A stretch of DNA of 64,000 bases from Opitutaceae bacterium (GCA_947474995.1 CANJNJ010000006.1:1-64000); one strand, 5' to 3'. Positions 8,129 through 18,276 are shown, counted from the first letter of the stretch. A program made the numbers and translations. Notes: generated from the letters alone by a model not told the origin.

Positions 8129-10471
8129 CTATTGGGCCGCCGCCGCGATGGTCACGATGACAAACTTGCTCGTGGGCGTGTTGCTCTTGGCCGCCACGCT
8201 GTCGATCGGAACGAGCACGTTCGCCTCGGGAAAATACGTCGCCACGCACCCGCGCGGAATCCGATACGGTGCCACCATGAAGCTGCGGGCGACGCGCTCC
8301 ACGCCGCCAAACCGATTCGTCAGGTCCACATACTGACCCTGCTGCAGTCCGGCCTCGCGCATGTCCTCCGCATGCATGAACACCACGCGCCGGCCGCCGA
8401 AGACGCCGCGGTACCGATCATCGAGCCCGTAGATCGTGGTGTTGAATTGATCGTGTGTCCGGATAGTCATCATCACGAACTCGCCCGGGAAAAATTTCCG
8501 CCGCGGAATCGGCGCGACCGTAAAGTTGGCGCGGCCCGTGGGCGTGCGCCATTCCCGGCGATCGCGCGGCGCGTTGGGCAAATAGAACGGGCCCGTCCGC
8601 GCGCGTCGGTTGTAGTCGTCGAAACCGGGGACGACGCGGGCGATGCGGTCGCGGATTAAATCGTAGTTACCCTCCCATTTTTCCCACGGCACACTGTTGC
8701 CCACGGAACGCCGGTCGGAGACCGGCGCTACTCCAAACACCGCGCTGGCCAGGCGGCAGACGATCGCGGGCTCGCTGAGGAGTCGGGGCGAAGCGGGGGT
8801 CAGTTTGCCGCGCGATGAGTTGATGATGCCCATCGAGTCCTCGGTCGTGACAAATTGTTCGCCGCCCGCCTGAGGGTCGCGTTCGCTGCGGCCCAGACAG
8901 GGCAGGATGAGGGCGGTACGGCCCGTCACCAGATGGGATCGGTTGAGCTTCGTCGCCACGTGCGCCGTAATTGAGCAGCGCCGCAGCGCCGTGGCGGTGT
9001 ACTCGGTATCGGGCGTCGCCGAGAGAAAATTTCCCCCAAGGGCGAGGAAGACGCTGACCCGTCCATCGTGCATCGCGCGAATCGTGTCCACGGTGTCGAA
9101 GCCGGCGCCGCGCGGCGACTTCATCCCAAATTCCGCATCGAGCCGGTCGAGCCACCAGCCGGGCATCTTTTCAAAGATGCCCATCGTCCGATCTCCCTGC
9201 ACGTTCGAGTGTCCGCGCACCGGGCACGGCCCCGCGCCGGGCCGGCCGATGTTGCCGCGGAGGAGCAGGAAGTTGACGATCTGCTGGATCGTTTCGACCG
9301 CATTGGGCTGCTGCGTCAGCCCCATGGCCCAGCAGCAAATCGTCGCGCGCGAACCCATCGCAATGGTTGCGGCCGCCGCGATGTCGCTCCGGGCCACGCC
9401 GCTTTCCGCGACGATGGTGTCCCAATCGGCGGCACGCAAATCCGCCGCGAGCGTTTCGAAACCGTGCGTGTGCGCCGCGATGAATTCGTGATCGAACACG
9501 CTCCCGGGGGCGCTTTCCTCCGCGGCGAGCATCTCTTTCATCACGCCCTTGAAGAGCGCCAGGTCGCCGGCAATGCGCGGCTGCAGCCACAGGTCGGCGA
9601 GCCGCGCCCCATCGCCGGCCAGCGTCGACAGCGCCTTCAGGGGATGCAGAAAATCCTGCGGGTTCTTGAAGCGCTCCGTGCCGATTTCGGGCAACGGGTT
9701 GATGGAAACGATTTTCGCCCCGCGCGCCTTGGCGGCTTCGAGGGCGGCGAGCATTCGCGGGTGATTGGTGCCGGGATTCTGGCCCACGACGAAGATCGCG
9801 TCGGCCCGTTCGAAGTCCTCGAGTTTCACGGTGCCCTTGCCCATGCCGATGGTTTCAGAGAGGGCGACGCCGCTCGACTCGTGGCACATGTTGGAGCAGT
9901 CGGGCAGGTTGTTCGTGCCAAACAATCGGGCGAAAAGCTGCCAGAGAAAAGCCGCCTCATTGCTGGTGCGGCCGGAGGTATAGAACGCCGCGGCGTCCGG
10001 GGTCGGCAATGCGTTTAGTTCGCGGGCCATCAGCGCAAACGCGTCGTCCCAGTGGATCGGAGCATAATGGGTGGCGCCCGGTGCCAGTACCATCGGCTCG
10101 GCGAGCCGGCCCTGCGCGTTGAGCCAGTGGTCGCTTTGGGACGCGAGTTCCGCGACGGAATGCGCGGCAAAAAACTCGCGCGTGATCCGCCGCGACGTAG
10201 CCTCGTCCGCGACGGCTTTGGCCCCGTTTTCACAAAATTCAAACACGTGCCGGTTCGTATCGGGGCTGGGCCAGGCGCAGGACTGGCAGTCGAAACCGCC
10301 CTGTTGGTTGACCTCGAGGAGCGCCCGCGTCCCACGCACGACACCCATCGCACCCAGCAACCGGGCGGTCTGGCCGACGGCGGTCAGGCCGGCCGCGGCG
10401 GAACTGGCCGCGGCGAGACGAGGCGCGACACGCTCGAGTGGCGGTTGCGCGGAAGGGGGCGTTTCAGGCAT
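8129..10471 (-). CDS. Molybdopterin oxidoreductase, FdhF/YdeP-like
   Basis: Molybdopterin-binding motifs (NLPDCSNMCHESSGVAL, FVVGQNPGTNHPRML, GPCPVRGHSNVQGDRTMG). Contains an embedded family B repeat at 8708-8733. Confidence 0.85.
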   Translation of the reverse strand: MPETPPSAQPPLERVAPRLAAASSAAAGLTAVGQTARLLGAMGVVRGTRALLEVNQQGGFDCQSCAWPSPDTNRHVFEFCENGAKAVADEATSRRITREFFAAHSVAELASQSDHWLNAQGRLAEPMVLAPGATHYAPIHWDDAFALMARELNALPTPDAAAFYTSGRTSNEAAFLWQLFARLFGTNNLPDCSNMCHESSGVALSETIGMGKGTVKLEDFERADAIFVVGQNPGTNHPRMLAALEAAKARGAKIVSINPLPEIGTERFKNPQDFLHPLKALSTLAGDGARLADLWLQPRIAGDLALFKGVMKEMLAAEESAPGSVFDHEFIAAHTHGFETLAADLRAADWDTIVAESGVARSDIAAAATIAMGSRATICCWAMGLTQQPNAVETIQQIVNFLLLRGNIGRPGAGPCPVRGHSNVQGDRTMGIFEKMPGWWLDRLDAEFGMKSPRGAGFDTVDTIRAMHDGRVSVFLALGGNFLSATPDTEYTATALRRCSITAHVATKLNRSHLVTGRTALILPCLGRSERDPQAGGEQFVTTEDSMGIINSSRGKLTPASPRLLSEPAIVCRLASAVFGVAPVSDRRSVGNSVPWEKWEGNYDLIRDRIARVVPGFDDYNRRARTGPFYLPNAPRDRREWRTPTGRANFTVAPIPRRKFFPGEFVMMTIRTHDQFNTTIYGLDDRYRGVFGGRRVVFMHAEDMREAGLQQGQYVDLTNRFGGVERVARSFMVAPYRIPRGCVATYFPEANVLVPIDSVAAKSNTPTSKFVIVTIAAAAQ
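8708..8733. repeat. Palindromic repeat family B copy inside a CDS
   Basis: Exact 26-nt match to intergenic 6777-6802; encodes part of GVAPVSDRRSVGN. Confidence 0.85.
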
Positions 10472-10690
10472 CGGCGAAACGTGGCGAGATCCAGGGCGCG
10501 ATTCAATACCGCTGGGGGCGACAACGGGGCTGTTTCTGGGGGAGGTGGTCAGTAGGCCAGCTTCGGCGGAGCGCGGCGCTCCTTAGAATCCTTGCGAGAT
10601 TGAATGATTCCTTGATGCGAGTGGAAGCGAAGCATTTCTTCGTCCTAGCGCCACGACCGTTGCCCGCCGCCCAACTTTTGTCCCCGCCTC

Positions 10691-13495
10691 ATGTCGTCAG
10701 AGCCGTTCAGGCCCGCCGAATCCGAGATTGCCCATGTGCTCTTCATGGATCTCGTGGAATTTTCGCGGCTCCCCATGCAGGACCAGACACGGTTAATCAG
10801 CCGGCTGCAGGAGTTGCTGCGGGCCAATCCCGATTTTCAGCGGGCCGAGGCCAACCACGACTTGATTCGATTGCCGACGGGCGACGGCATCGCGCTGGTC
10901 TTCTTTCGCGACCCCGAGGCGCCGGTGCGCTGCGGTCTCGACGTCGCCCGCGCCGCCCGCGGATTTCCGCAGATGAAGCTGCGCATCGGCATCCACAGCG
11001 GTCCGGTGCACCGCCTCGCGGACATCAATGCCAATGCCAATGTGGCCGGCAGCGGCATCAATCTCGCGCAGCGGGTGATGGACGCAGGCGATTCCGGCCA
11101 CATCCTGCTCTCGAACAGCATCGTGCTGATTCTGCACCAGGTCGGAGGCTGGTCCGAGTATCTGCGCGACCTCGGCGAATATGACGTGAAGCACGGCCAG
11201 CGCCTGCACCTCTACAATCTGTACCGCGACGGGGCGGGCAACCGCAACCGGCCGACCAGGCTGCGGACCGCTGCCGTCCCGGTCCGGGCGGCCGGAGTGA
11301 AGGTGGCGCTGCTCTACAAGCGCAACGTCGAGCAGGATGAACAGCTGGTGCGGCTGATCGAGGAGCGCCTCGTGGCGAAAGGCTACGACGTCTTCATCGA
11401 TCGGCACCTGACGATCGGGGTGGATTGGTCGCGGGAAATTGAAGGCGCGATCCGCCGGGCCGACGCGGTGATTCCCCTGCTGTCGGAAGCGTCGATCCAG
11501 AGCGACACGATCACGTTCGAGTTGGAGAAGGCCGTCGAGGCCGCCCGGGAGCACCAGGGTCGGCCGCGGCTCCTGCCGGTGCGCATCAAATACGAGGGCA
11601 AACTTCCACCGGCGCTCGCCGGCCATCTCGATGCGGTAGAGTACACCCTGTGGCAGGGCCCCGAGGACGACGAACGCCTGGTCGCCGACCTGCTCGACGG
11701 GCTGGCCAAGGTCCAAGCGGAGTCAACCGCGGCGATGCCCGAACCGGCGCCGCCGACCGGGACGCCGCGCCGCCGCTCGCCCGTCGCCTGGCTGGCCGCG
11801 GCCACGATGGCGGTCGCCTTGCTCGTGTTTTGGTTGGGGGAGCGCCAGGGCTGGTTGTCCTTCGGCGGGATCGCGCTCGGCACCAAACAACTGGCGGTGC
11901 TGCCCTTTACCCACATCGGGGGAGCCGCCGGTAACGACGCCCTCAGCGACGGCCTATCAGAGACGATCACGTCGCAGCTGACGCAGCTCGAGCAGTTTCA
12001 AACCTCGCTGCTGGTTGTGCCCATGGCCGAAGTACGGAAGGAGGCGATCGGCACGCCCAGCCAGGCCCGGACGGTTTTCGGTGTGACCGTCGCGCTCACC
12101 GGCAGCGTCCAGCGCGAAGCCAGCAACGTGCGCGTCAACGTGAGTCTCGTCGACACGAAGACACTCCGGATTCTGCGGAGCGCCACGCTGGACAGCGCGC
12201 CCACGGAATTTTATCGGCTGCAGGATCGCGTGGCCGCCCAGGCCGCGGAATGGCTGGGACTGAAAGTTCCCGCCGAAGCCCGACGCGCCCTGGCGTCCGG
12301 CCGGACCACGGCGGGCCCCGCGTATGAATTGTACCTCCGCGGCGTCGGGGAACTGGCCCGGCGGGATCTCGCCGGCAATCTCGAGACCGCGATCGTGCAT
12401 TTGCAGCAGGCGCTGGTCAGCGACCCGCGTTACGCTCTGGCCCACGCCGCGCTCAGCGAGGCGTTTTGGCGGAAGTACGAGGAAAACAAGGACACCCAGT
12501 GGCTGGAGGAGGCACGCCAGAGCTGCAACACGGCGCTGAAACTCGACCCGTTGCTGCCGTCGGCCCACGCGACGCTGGCGTTGATCATGACCGGGGCCGG
12601 CCAGTACGAGCAGGCCGTGGCTGAATCCCAGGAGGCGCTCCGGCTGGATCCGCTGAACGCCGATGCCACGCGCTCGCTCGCGCGGGCCTACGGACGCCTC
12701 AACCGCCCGGCGGAAGCCGAGGCGGCCTATCAACGGGCGATCGATCGCCATCCCGGCAACTGGCTCTACCACACCGAACTGGCCGGCTTCTACTATCGGA
12801 ACGGCCGGCACGCCGACGCGGAAAAATATTTTCTCAAGGTGACGGCCCTCACGCCCGACAACCCCGGCGTCTACCGCAACCTGGGCGGCCTTTACATCGA
12901 AATGGGCCGCTATGACGACGCCGCAACCGTCTTGGGAAAATCGCTCGCGTTGAAGCCCACGCCGGCCGCCCATTCCAACCTCGGCACGCTGCGGTTCCTG
13001 CAACACCGCTACGCCGAATCAGCGCGCCTGTTCGAGCTGGCCGTCGCCGTAAAACCGGGCGATTTCGTCTTGCTCGGCAATCTGGCCGACGCGCTCCGCT
13101 ACCTTTCGGCCCGCGCCGGAGAAGCGCCCGTGCTCTACGAAAAAGCGATCCGGCTCGCCGAAGGAGCTCTGGCGGTAAACTCCAAGGATGCCGGGGCCCG
13201 GGCCAGCCTGGCGTTGTATCACGCCTTCAGCGGGGAAAGTGCGCAGGCCATGACCGAAATCGAAGCGGCGCTGCGACAAGCTCCGGCGAGTCCACCCATC
13301 CTCTTTAATGCCGCGCTGGTCTACGAGAGGGCCGGCCAGCGCGATCGCGCCCTCGCCGCGCTGGGGACGGCGATGGCCGGAGGCTACACGCGCAGCGAAG
13401 CGGAGAACCACCCGGACTTAGAGAGCTTGCGGAAGGATGTCCGGTTTGCTCCGCTTTGGGCCCGACTTTCAGCGGAAAAGCTCTCCCGCCCCTAA
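10691..13495 (+). CDS. Class III nucleotide cyclase + TIR + TM + TolB/FlgO-like + TPR protein
   Basis: Cyclase motifs LFMDLVEFS, TGDGIALVFF, RIGIHSGPV, GSGINLAQRV; TIR KVALLYKRNVEQDEQLVRLIEERLVAKGYDVFIDRHLTIGVDWSREIEGAIRRADAVIPLLS; TM AWLAAATMAVALLVFWLG; AVLPFTHIGG; several TPRs. Confidence 0.85.
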   Translation: MSSEPFRPAESEIAHVLFMDLVEFSRLPMQDQTRLISRLQELLRANPDFQRAEANHDLIRLPTGDGIALVFFRDPEAPVRCGLDVARAARGFPQMKLRIGIHSGPVHRLADINANANVAGSGINLAQRVMDAGDSGHILLSNSIVLILHQVGGWSEYLRDLGEYDVKHGQRLHLYNLYRDGAGNRNRPTRLRTAAVPVRAAGVKVALLYKRNVEQDEQLVRLIEERLVAKGYDVFIDRHLTIGVDWSREIEGAIRRADAVIPLLSEASIQSDTITFELEKAVEAAREHQGRPRLLPVRIKYEGKLPPALAGHLDAVEYTLWQGPEDDERLVADLLDGLAKVQAESTAAMPEPAPPTGTPRRRSPVAWLAAATMAVALLVFWLGERQGWLSFGGIALGTKQLAVLPFTHIGGAAGNDALSDGLSETITSQLTQLEQFQTSLLVVPMAEVRKEAIGTPSQARTVFGVTVALTGSVQREASNVRVNVSLVDTKTLRILRSATLDSAPTEFYRLQDRVAAQAAEWLGLKVPAEARRALASGRTTAGPAYELYLRGVGELARRDLAGNLETAIVHLQQALVSDPRYALAHAALSEAFWRKYEENKDTQWLEEARQSCNTALKLDPLLPSAHATLALIMTGAGQYEQAVAESQEALRLDPLNADATRSLARAYGRLNRPAEAEAAYQRAIDRHPGNWLYHTELAGFYYRNGRHADAEKYFLKVTALTPDNPGVYRNLGGLYIEMGRYDDAATVLGKSLALKPTPAAHSNLGTLRFLQHRYAESARLFELAVAVKPGDFVLLGNLADALRYLSARAGEAPVLYEKAIRLAEGALAVNSKDAGARASLALYHAFSGESAQAMTEIEAALRQAPASPPILFNAALVYERAGQRDRALAALGTAMAGGYTRSEAENHPDLESLRKDVRFAPLWARLSAEKLSRP

Positions 13496-13509
13496 ACCAA
13501 CGCCCCCCC

Positions 13510-13899
13510 ATGCCCGCACCCCAAAAAAAAATCACCCTGCCGAGGATCTCGAGAAAACATTATTCAACCTCCATCGTAATCAGCAATTACGCCGGCGGCC
13601 CCCCGTTCAAGTACGTCGATCAGGATGGGGTCGAAGTGCCAAGTGCACGGGTTCAGAAGAACAGCAAGGTGCGTTGGACCACCAGCCCTTCTGTCCCATT
13701 TGCCCTCATCTATACCGCTGACGTGACCACCACGGCAGGCGAACGGGTCTTTCAATCGAACAATAAGAATGAGGTCATCGTCCCAGTCAGAGGGAAGAAA
13801 GTCGGCGGGGACCCCAGCAACACGTACGAGTATGTCGCGGTGGCGCTGAAGGGGAAGAAGCTGAAGATCCACGATCCGCAGGTGATTATCGACGATTGA
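13510..13899 (+). CDS. Small hypothetical protein, predicted beta-rich
   Basis: ATG 15 nt after the cyclase-TIR stop; MPAPQKKITLPRISRKHYSTSIVISNYAGGPPFKYVDQDG...IIDD; A9 run at codons 5-8. Confidence 0.65.
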   Translation: MPAPQKKITLPRISRKHYSTSIVISNYAGGPPFKYVDQDGVEVPSARVQKNSKVRWTTSPSVPFALIYTADVTTTAGERVFQSNNKNEVIVPVRGKKVGGDPSNTYEYVAVALKGKKLKIHDPQVIIDD

Positions 13900-13992
13900 G
13901 CCGCCCGGCTGGCAGCGATCCGACCGATCCGCGCCGGAGTTTCGCGCAATCGTTTTCCTTTTTCCCTCACAGCAGTATCGTGGGTCTGCCCC

Positions 13993-14289
13993 ATGTTTAC
14001 GAACCTCCTTCATCTCATCGACGGACGCCCGCCCCACGGCGCGGACCACAACGCATTCGTCGAGGAAGTCCAGGTGCACGAAGGCGAGCCGCGCAATCCC
14101 CGGCTCGAGCGTATCATCCTGATCTGCTGGGTGCTGATCGCCATCAAACACGTGGCCATCATCTGGGCGGTCTCGCGCTATCATGTGCCGTTTCACCAGC
14201 TCTGGGTGAATTTTCCGACCTGGCTGCTCGGCGTGCTGGCGACGGGAATTTATTACTGGCGCGTGCGAAAATCCCCCCGCGTGAAGTAG
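13993..14289 (+). CDS. Small membrane protein of unknown function (about 2 TM)
   Basis: Two hydrophobic stretches (IILICWVLIAIKHVAIIWAV; WLLGVLATGIYYW). Confidence 0.6.
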   Translation: MFTNLLHLIDGRPPHGADHNAFVEEVQVHEGEPRNPRLERIILICWVLIAIKHVAIIWAVSRYHVPFHQLWVNFPTWLLGVLATGIYYWRVRKSPRVK

Positions 14290-14462
14290 CGCCGGCCTCC
14301 GCCCCGCTTCGACGTTCAAGCCGGTAATTAATTCAGGAGCCAAGAAGCCAGGAGTCTTTCATGGCTTCTGAATTTGTCCTGGGCTTTTGTGCTTTGGCGG
14401 CGATCGGCCCAGCTTCAATCCCAGCGCTTGTCTCCTTTCGCCGATTCACCAACTTCCTCCTC

Positions 14463-14936
14463 ATGCCTATTGTTCCCGGACTGCGCAGTTGTTACACCAA
14501 GGTCGGTCGCATTTTCTATTTCGGCCGGATGCTCGACAAGATCCGCCTTCACGCCGCGGGGAAATTGCCCGAGGCGGAGTACGCCGCCAATCTCGGCAAA
14601 GGCTTCGACGGCCGCACGTGCAGCTTCCTCCGCGTCAACTATGATGAACTCAAGGCGAAGGTCCTCACCGGCGGACTCTCCGACGAGCAACTCCTCGCGT
14701 GGGCGGATCAGCACGGCGGCTCACGCAGCGACGAGGATTGTGAGATTTGGAACAACTTCATGATGAAACGTTGCTGGCGGGATGAAGGAGCCGCCCTCCT
14801 CGCCCGCCGCATCCAGGAAAGCGGCTTGGAGGGAAAGCCCATCCTGGCGATGTTCGACTACATCGACTTTGATGAGGGGCGTGACCCGGTCGCGACGCGC
14901 GCCTGGGAAGCGCTCGTCGCGCAGAAGCCCAAGTGA
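14463..14936 (+). CDS. DUF5069-family protein
   Basis: Shares the DxIDFDEGR C-terminal motif and overall layout with 34608-35069; start ATG 14463 chosen. Confidence 0.65.
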   Translation: MPIVPGLRSCYTKVGRIFYFGRMLDKIRLHAAGKLPEAEYAANLGKGFDGRTCSFLRVNYDELKAKVLTGGLSDEQLLAWADQHGGSRSDEDCEIWNNFMMKRCWRDEGAALLARRIQESGLEGKPILAMFDYIDFDEGRDPVATRAWEALVAQKPK

Positions 14937-14951
14937 GTTTCCGGGTGGCCG

Positions 14952-17414
14952 ATGAATCCTGAGGCAGCCAAACGCTTTCGGCTGCTGGCCAGCATCGTGA
15001 GCGTCGTGCTCGTTGCCGCGCTGCTCGCCGCCGGTTGGTTTTATACGCGGATGCGTGCCAGTCTGCCGCAGCTCGACGGCGGCGCCAAGGTCTCCGGCCT
15101 CGCGGCCGCGGCTACTCTCGCGCGCGACAGCCTGGGGGTTCCGACCATTCACGGGGAAAACCGCCTCGATGTCTCCCGCGCCCTCGGCTGGCTCCACGGT
15201 CAGGACCGCTTTTTTCAAATGGATCTGCTCCGGCGCAGCCCGGCGGGCGAATTGGCCGAGCTCTTCGGCCAACGCGCCGTGCCCCGCGATCGGGCGTTTC
15301 GCATGCATGGCTTCCGAAAGATTGCCGAAAAAGTGGTCGCCGCGCTCCCGCCCCAGCATCGCGCGATCGTTGAGGCGTACACGGCCGGAGTGAACGCCGG
15401 CCTGACGGCCTTGGGCGAACGACCCTTTGAATATCTCGTGCTGCGCACCCGGCCCCAGCCGTGGCGGGTCGAGGATTCCGTGCTCGTCATCTACGCGATG
15501 ACCATCGACCTCCAAGATGAGACCGGCAGTTACGAGCAAGCTCTCATGACGCTGCGGGATCAGCTTGGAACGGAAGCGCTGGCGTTTTTCGCCCCAGCGC
15601 AAACGCCCGCCGATGCCGCGCTCGACGGCAGCACGGGACCGGTGGCGGCGATCCCCGGCCCGAAGGTGCTCGACCTTCGAGCGGCGAAAGCGGCCGACGC
15701 CAAGCCCACACCCCCGCGGCCGGCCCTCACATCGACGTTTCCCTTTCCCACCCGCGATCCCGAGGCCGTGCTCGGATCCAATGCGTTTGCGCTCGCCGGA
15801 TCGCATACGGCCAACGGCGCGGGGATGCTCGCGAACGACATGCACCTGAATCTGGCGGTGCCGAACATCTGGTATCGCGCCTCGCTCGAATTTCCCGGCC
15901 ACAAGATTACCGGCGTCACCCTGCCCGGCGTTCCGGTCGTCGTGGCCGGCAGCAACGGCCGGGTCGCGTGGGGATTAACCGACGCTTATGCCGACACGGG
16001 CGATCTGGTGGTGGTCGAGGCGAGTGGATATTATGACATGTATCCCACTCCCGGGCAGCGGGAGCTCCTGGAAATTGAGATGCGTCCGGAAACCATTCAC
16101 GTGACGGGCGGAGATGATGTAACCGTCAAGTACCCGTGGACCATCTGGGGACCCATCGTGGGAACAAACGAGCGGGGCAAATCGCTCGCCTATCACTGGA
16201 CGGCGCACGACCCCGCGGCGACCAATCTCGAATTGATCGCGATGGAAGACGCCCATGACGTGGCCGAGGCGCTCCGCGTCGCCCAGCACAGCGGAATGCC
16301 GGCGTCGAACCTCGTTGTGGCCGATCACGACGGCGCCATCGCCTGGACGATCGCCGGCCGTCTCCCCAAACGGGTCGGCTACGATGGCCAACTGCCCGTC
16401 AGCTGGGCCTTCGGGGATCGACGATGGGACGGCTACTGGCCCGCCAATGAGGTGCCTGTGGTCGCGAGCGCGGTCGCGGCGACGAACGCCCACCCACCCT
16501 CCAACGCGCTTGTCCCGGCGCTGGCGGGAAGAATTTGGTCGGCCAATCAACGCATGCTCGGAGGCGAAGGACTCCGGCGCATCGGCGACGCCGGCTACGC
16601 CCGGCCGTATCGCGCCGCGCAAATTCGCGACGGCCTGGCCCCACTCGAAAAAGCCACGCCGCGCGATCTGCTCGCGATTCAGCTCGATGACCGCGCATTG
16701 TTCCTCGCGCCCTGGCGCCAACGGCTGCTCGACACGCTCACCCCGCCTGTCATCGCGGCGAAAAAATCGCGCGCGACGCTCCGGGAGCTGGCCGAGAAAT
16801 GGGACGGTCACGCGAGCATCGATTCGGTGAGCTACCGGCTGGCGCGGGAATATCGCACGGCCGTCTACGCCCGCATCTTTCCCGCCATCTTTGCCTCCTG
16901 TATCGCGGCGCTGCCGGACTTTCACTGGGAGCGACTGCCGCTCGAAAGCGCGGTGTGGACCCTGATCCGGGAAAAGCCCGCGCATCTGCTCAACCCGGAA
17001 TTCACCTCGTGGGACCAACTGTTGGTCGCCGCGGCCGACGACGTGGTGACATCACTCGATCAGCAGGGCGTCGCCTTGCGCAGTGCGAAATGGGGCCAGC
17101 GCAACAAGGCGCGCATCCAACATCCTTTCGGGGCCGTGTTTCCCAGGGTGTTCAGCTGGCTCAACCTGCCGGCCGATCCGCTGCCAGGCGACGCTGACCT
17201 GCCGCGCGTGCAAGGTCCCTCGCACGGGGCGAGCGAACGCTTTGTCGTGTCGCCCGGCCACGAAGCCGAGGGATATTTTCATATGCCCGGCGGTCAGAGC
17301 GGGCACCCGTTTTCGCCGTTCTACCGCGCCGGCCACACCGCCTGGGCGCGCGGCGAGCCGACGCCCTTTCTGCCGGGGAAAACGGAGCACACGCTGACGT
17401 TGAGTCCGCCGTAG
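14952..17414 (+). CDS. Penicillin acylase family protein (Ntn-hydrolase), N-terminally membrane-anchored
   Basis: VPTIHGENRLDVSRALGWLHGQDRFFQMDLLRR; LGSNAFALAGSHTANGAGMLANDMHL; C-terminal GQSGHPFSPFY. Confidence 0.9.
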   Translation: MNPEAAKRFRLLASIVSVVLVAALLAAGWFYTRMRASLPQLDGGAKVSGLAAAATLARDSLGVPTIHGENRLDVSRALGWLHGQDRFFQMDLLRRSPAGELAELFGQRAVPRDRAFRMHGFRKIAEKVVAALPPQHRAIVEAYTAGVNAGLTALGERPFEYLVLRTRPQPWRVEDSVLVIYAMTIDLQDETGSYEQALMTLRDQLGTEALAFFAPAQTPADAALDGSTGPVAAIPGPKVLDLRAAKAADAKPTPPRPALTSTFPFPTRDPEAVLGSNAFALAGSHTANGAGMLANDMHLNLAVPNIWYRASLEFPGHKITGVTLPGVPVVVAGSNGRVAWGLTDAYADTGDLVVVEASGYYDMYPTPGQRELLEIEMRPETIHVTGGDDVTVKYPWTIWGPIVGTNERGKSLAYHWTAHDPAATNLELIAMEDAHDVAEALRVAQHSGMPASNLVVADHDGAIAWTIAGRLPKRVGYDGQLPVSWAFGDRRWDGYWPANEVPVVASAVAATNAHPPSNALVPALAGRIWSANQRMLGGEGLRRIGDAGYARPYRAAQIRDGLAPLEKATPRDLLAIQLDDRALFLAPWRQRLLDTLTPPVIAAKKSRATLRELAEKWDGHASIDSVSYRLAREYRTAVYARIFPAIFASCIAALPDFHWERLPLESAVWTLIREKPAHLLNPEFTSWDQLLVAAADDVVTSLDQQGVALRSAKWGQRNKARIQHPFGAVFPRVFSWLNLPADPLPGDADLPRVQGPSHGASERFVVSPGHEAEGYFHMPGGQSGHPFSPFYRAGHTAWARGEPTPFLPGKTEHTLTLSPP

Positions 17415-17484
17415 ATTCCGCCGGCAGGCGCGACCAACGGCAGGCGTTTTCTTCGATACTGCCGGCCGGGCGACAACTTTACCG

Positions 17485-17510
17485 ACGCCGGCCAGAGACC
17501 GGCGCTACTT
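17485..17510. repeat. Palindromic repeat family B copy
   Basis: ACGCCGGCCAGAGACCGGCGCTACTT, few mismatches to 6777-6802. Confidence 0.75.
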
Positions 17511-17577
17511 CAAGGCGGTCGGTCCGGTTTATCGTTGAGCCGCGCGGCGCTTCGGCGCTTTCTGGCTCCATCGCGAG

Positions 17578-18276
17578 ATGAAGAAAAAGAAGCGCAGCTA
17601 CACGGTGTACCTCGGCGGCGAACTCTTCTCCCTGAAACACCTCATCGGCAACGCGTGGCTGGGCGAGGCGATCTACGAAAAATCCCACGGCAAGTTTCGC
17701 TGCCTGCTGCCCCAGGATTTCGTGCATCTGCGCGGCCGCAGCAGTTACAGCATCCGCGATTGCAACCTGCTCGCCCTCGCGGCCTGCGATCTCGGGCTGT
17801 TTCATTTTGACGGCACCGAACTCGACAGCGGCACGGTGGTGGAATTCATGTTCGCCAAGTTCGCCGACATGCCGGCGGTGCTGGTCCGGACCGATATTCG
17901 CAACGCCGGTGACTACCGGGACGAGCCCTGGAACCTGATGGCCAGTCATTTTCCGCGGACCAGCAGCGTCATTGTGCCGAGCCTCTTCGATTATCGCAGC
18001 ACCTTGCACCGCCGGCACCGGCGCATGGACGACGCGATGCGCCTCGCCGGCCAGCACAGTTCCGCGGCGGCCCAGCCCGTCTGCGAACGCGTGGCCGCGC
18101 AAATCATCCGGGCGTTCGAGCGACTGCTGCAATCCGAGCCCGTGTTGCCGAAGCACCTCCGCGAGGAAACCTACCAGTGGCTCGCGCTCCTGCCCGCCTT
18201 GCAGGGAAACAAGAAGGAGCTGCGCAAGGAATTTGAGGGCTATCTCGAGCGAAAAGTGGAGCGGGGACTGCTGTGA
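17578..18276 (+). CDS. Nucleoside 2-deoxyribosyltransferase-like protein
   Basis: YTVYLGGELF...IRDCNLLALAACDLGLFHFDGTELDSGTVVEFMFAKFADMPAVLVRTD matches the NDT pattern, with DG and catalytic-type Glu in GTVVEF. Confidence 0.65.
   Translation: MKKKKRSYTVYLGGELFSLKHLIGNAWLGEAIYEKSHGKFRCLLPQDFVHLRGRSSYSIRDCNLLALAACDLGLFHFDGTELDSGTVVEFMFAKFADMPAVLVRTDIRNAGDYRDEPWNLMASHFPRTSSVIVPSLFDYRSTLHRRHRRMDDAMRLAGQHSSAAAQPVCERVAAQIIRAFERLLQSEPVLPKHLREETYQWLALLPALQGNKKELRKEFEGYLERKVERGLL

Noticed and set aside
10691-14289. Known CBASS/Thoeris-type defence operon
   Set aside because: No CD-NTase, no separate ThsA-type effector and no other defence genes nearby; the cyclase is class III. The defence role is kept only as a hypothesis.
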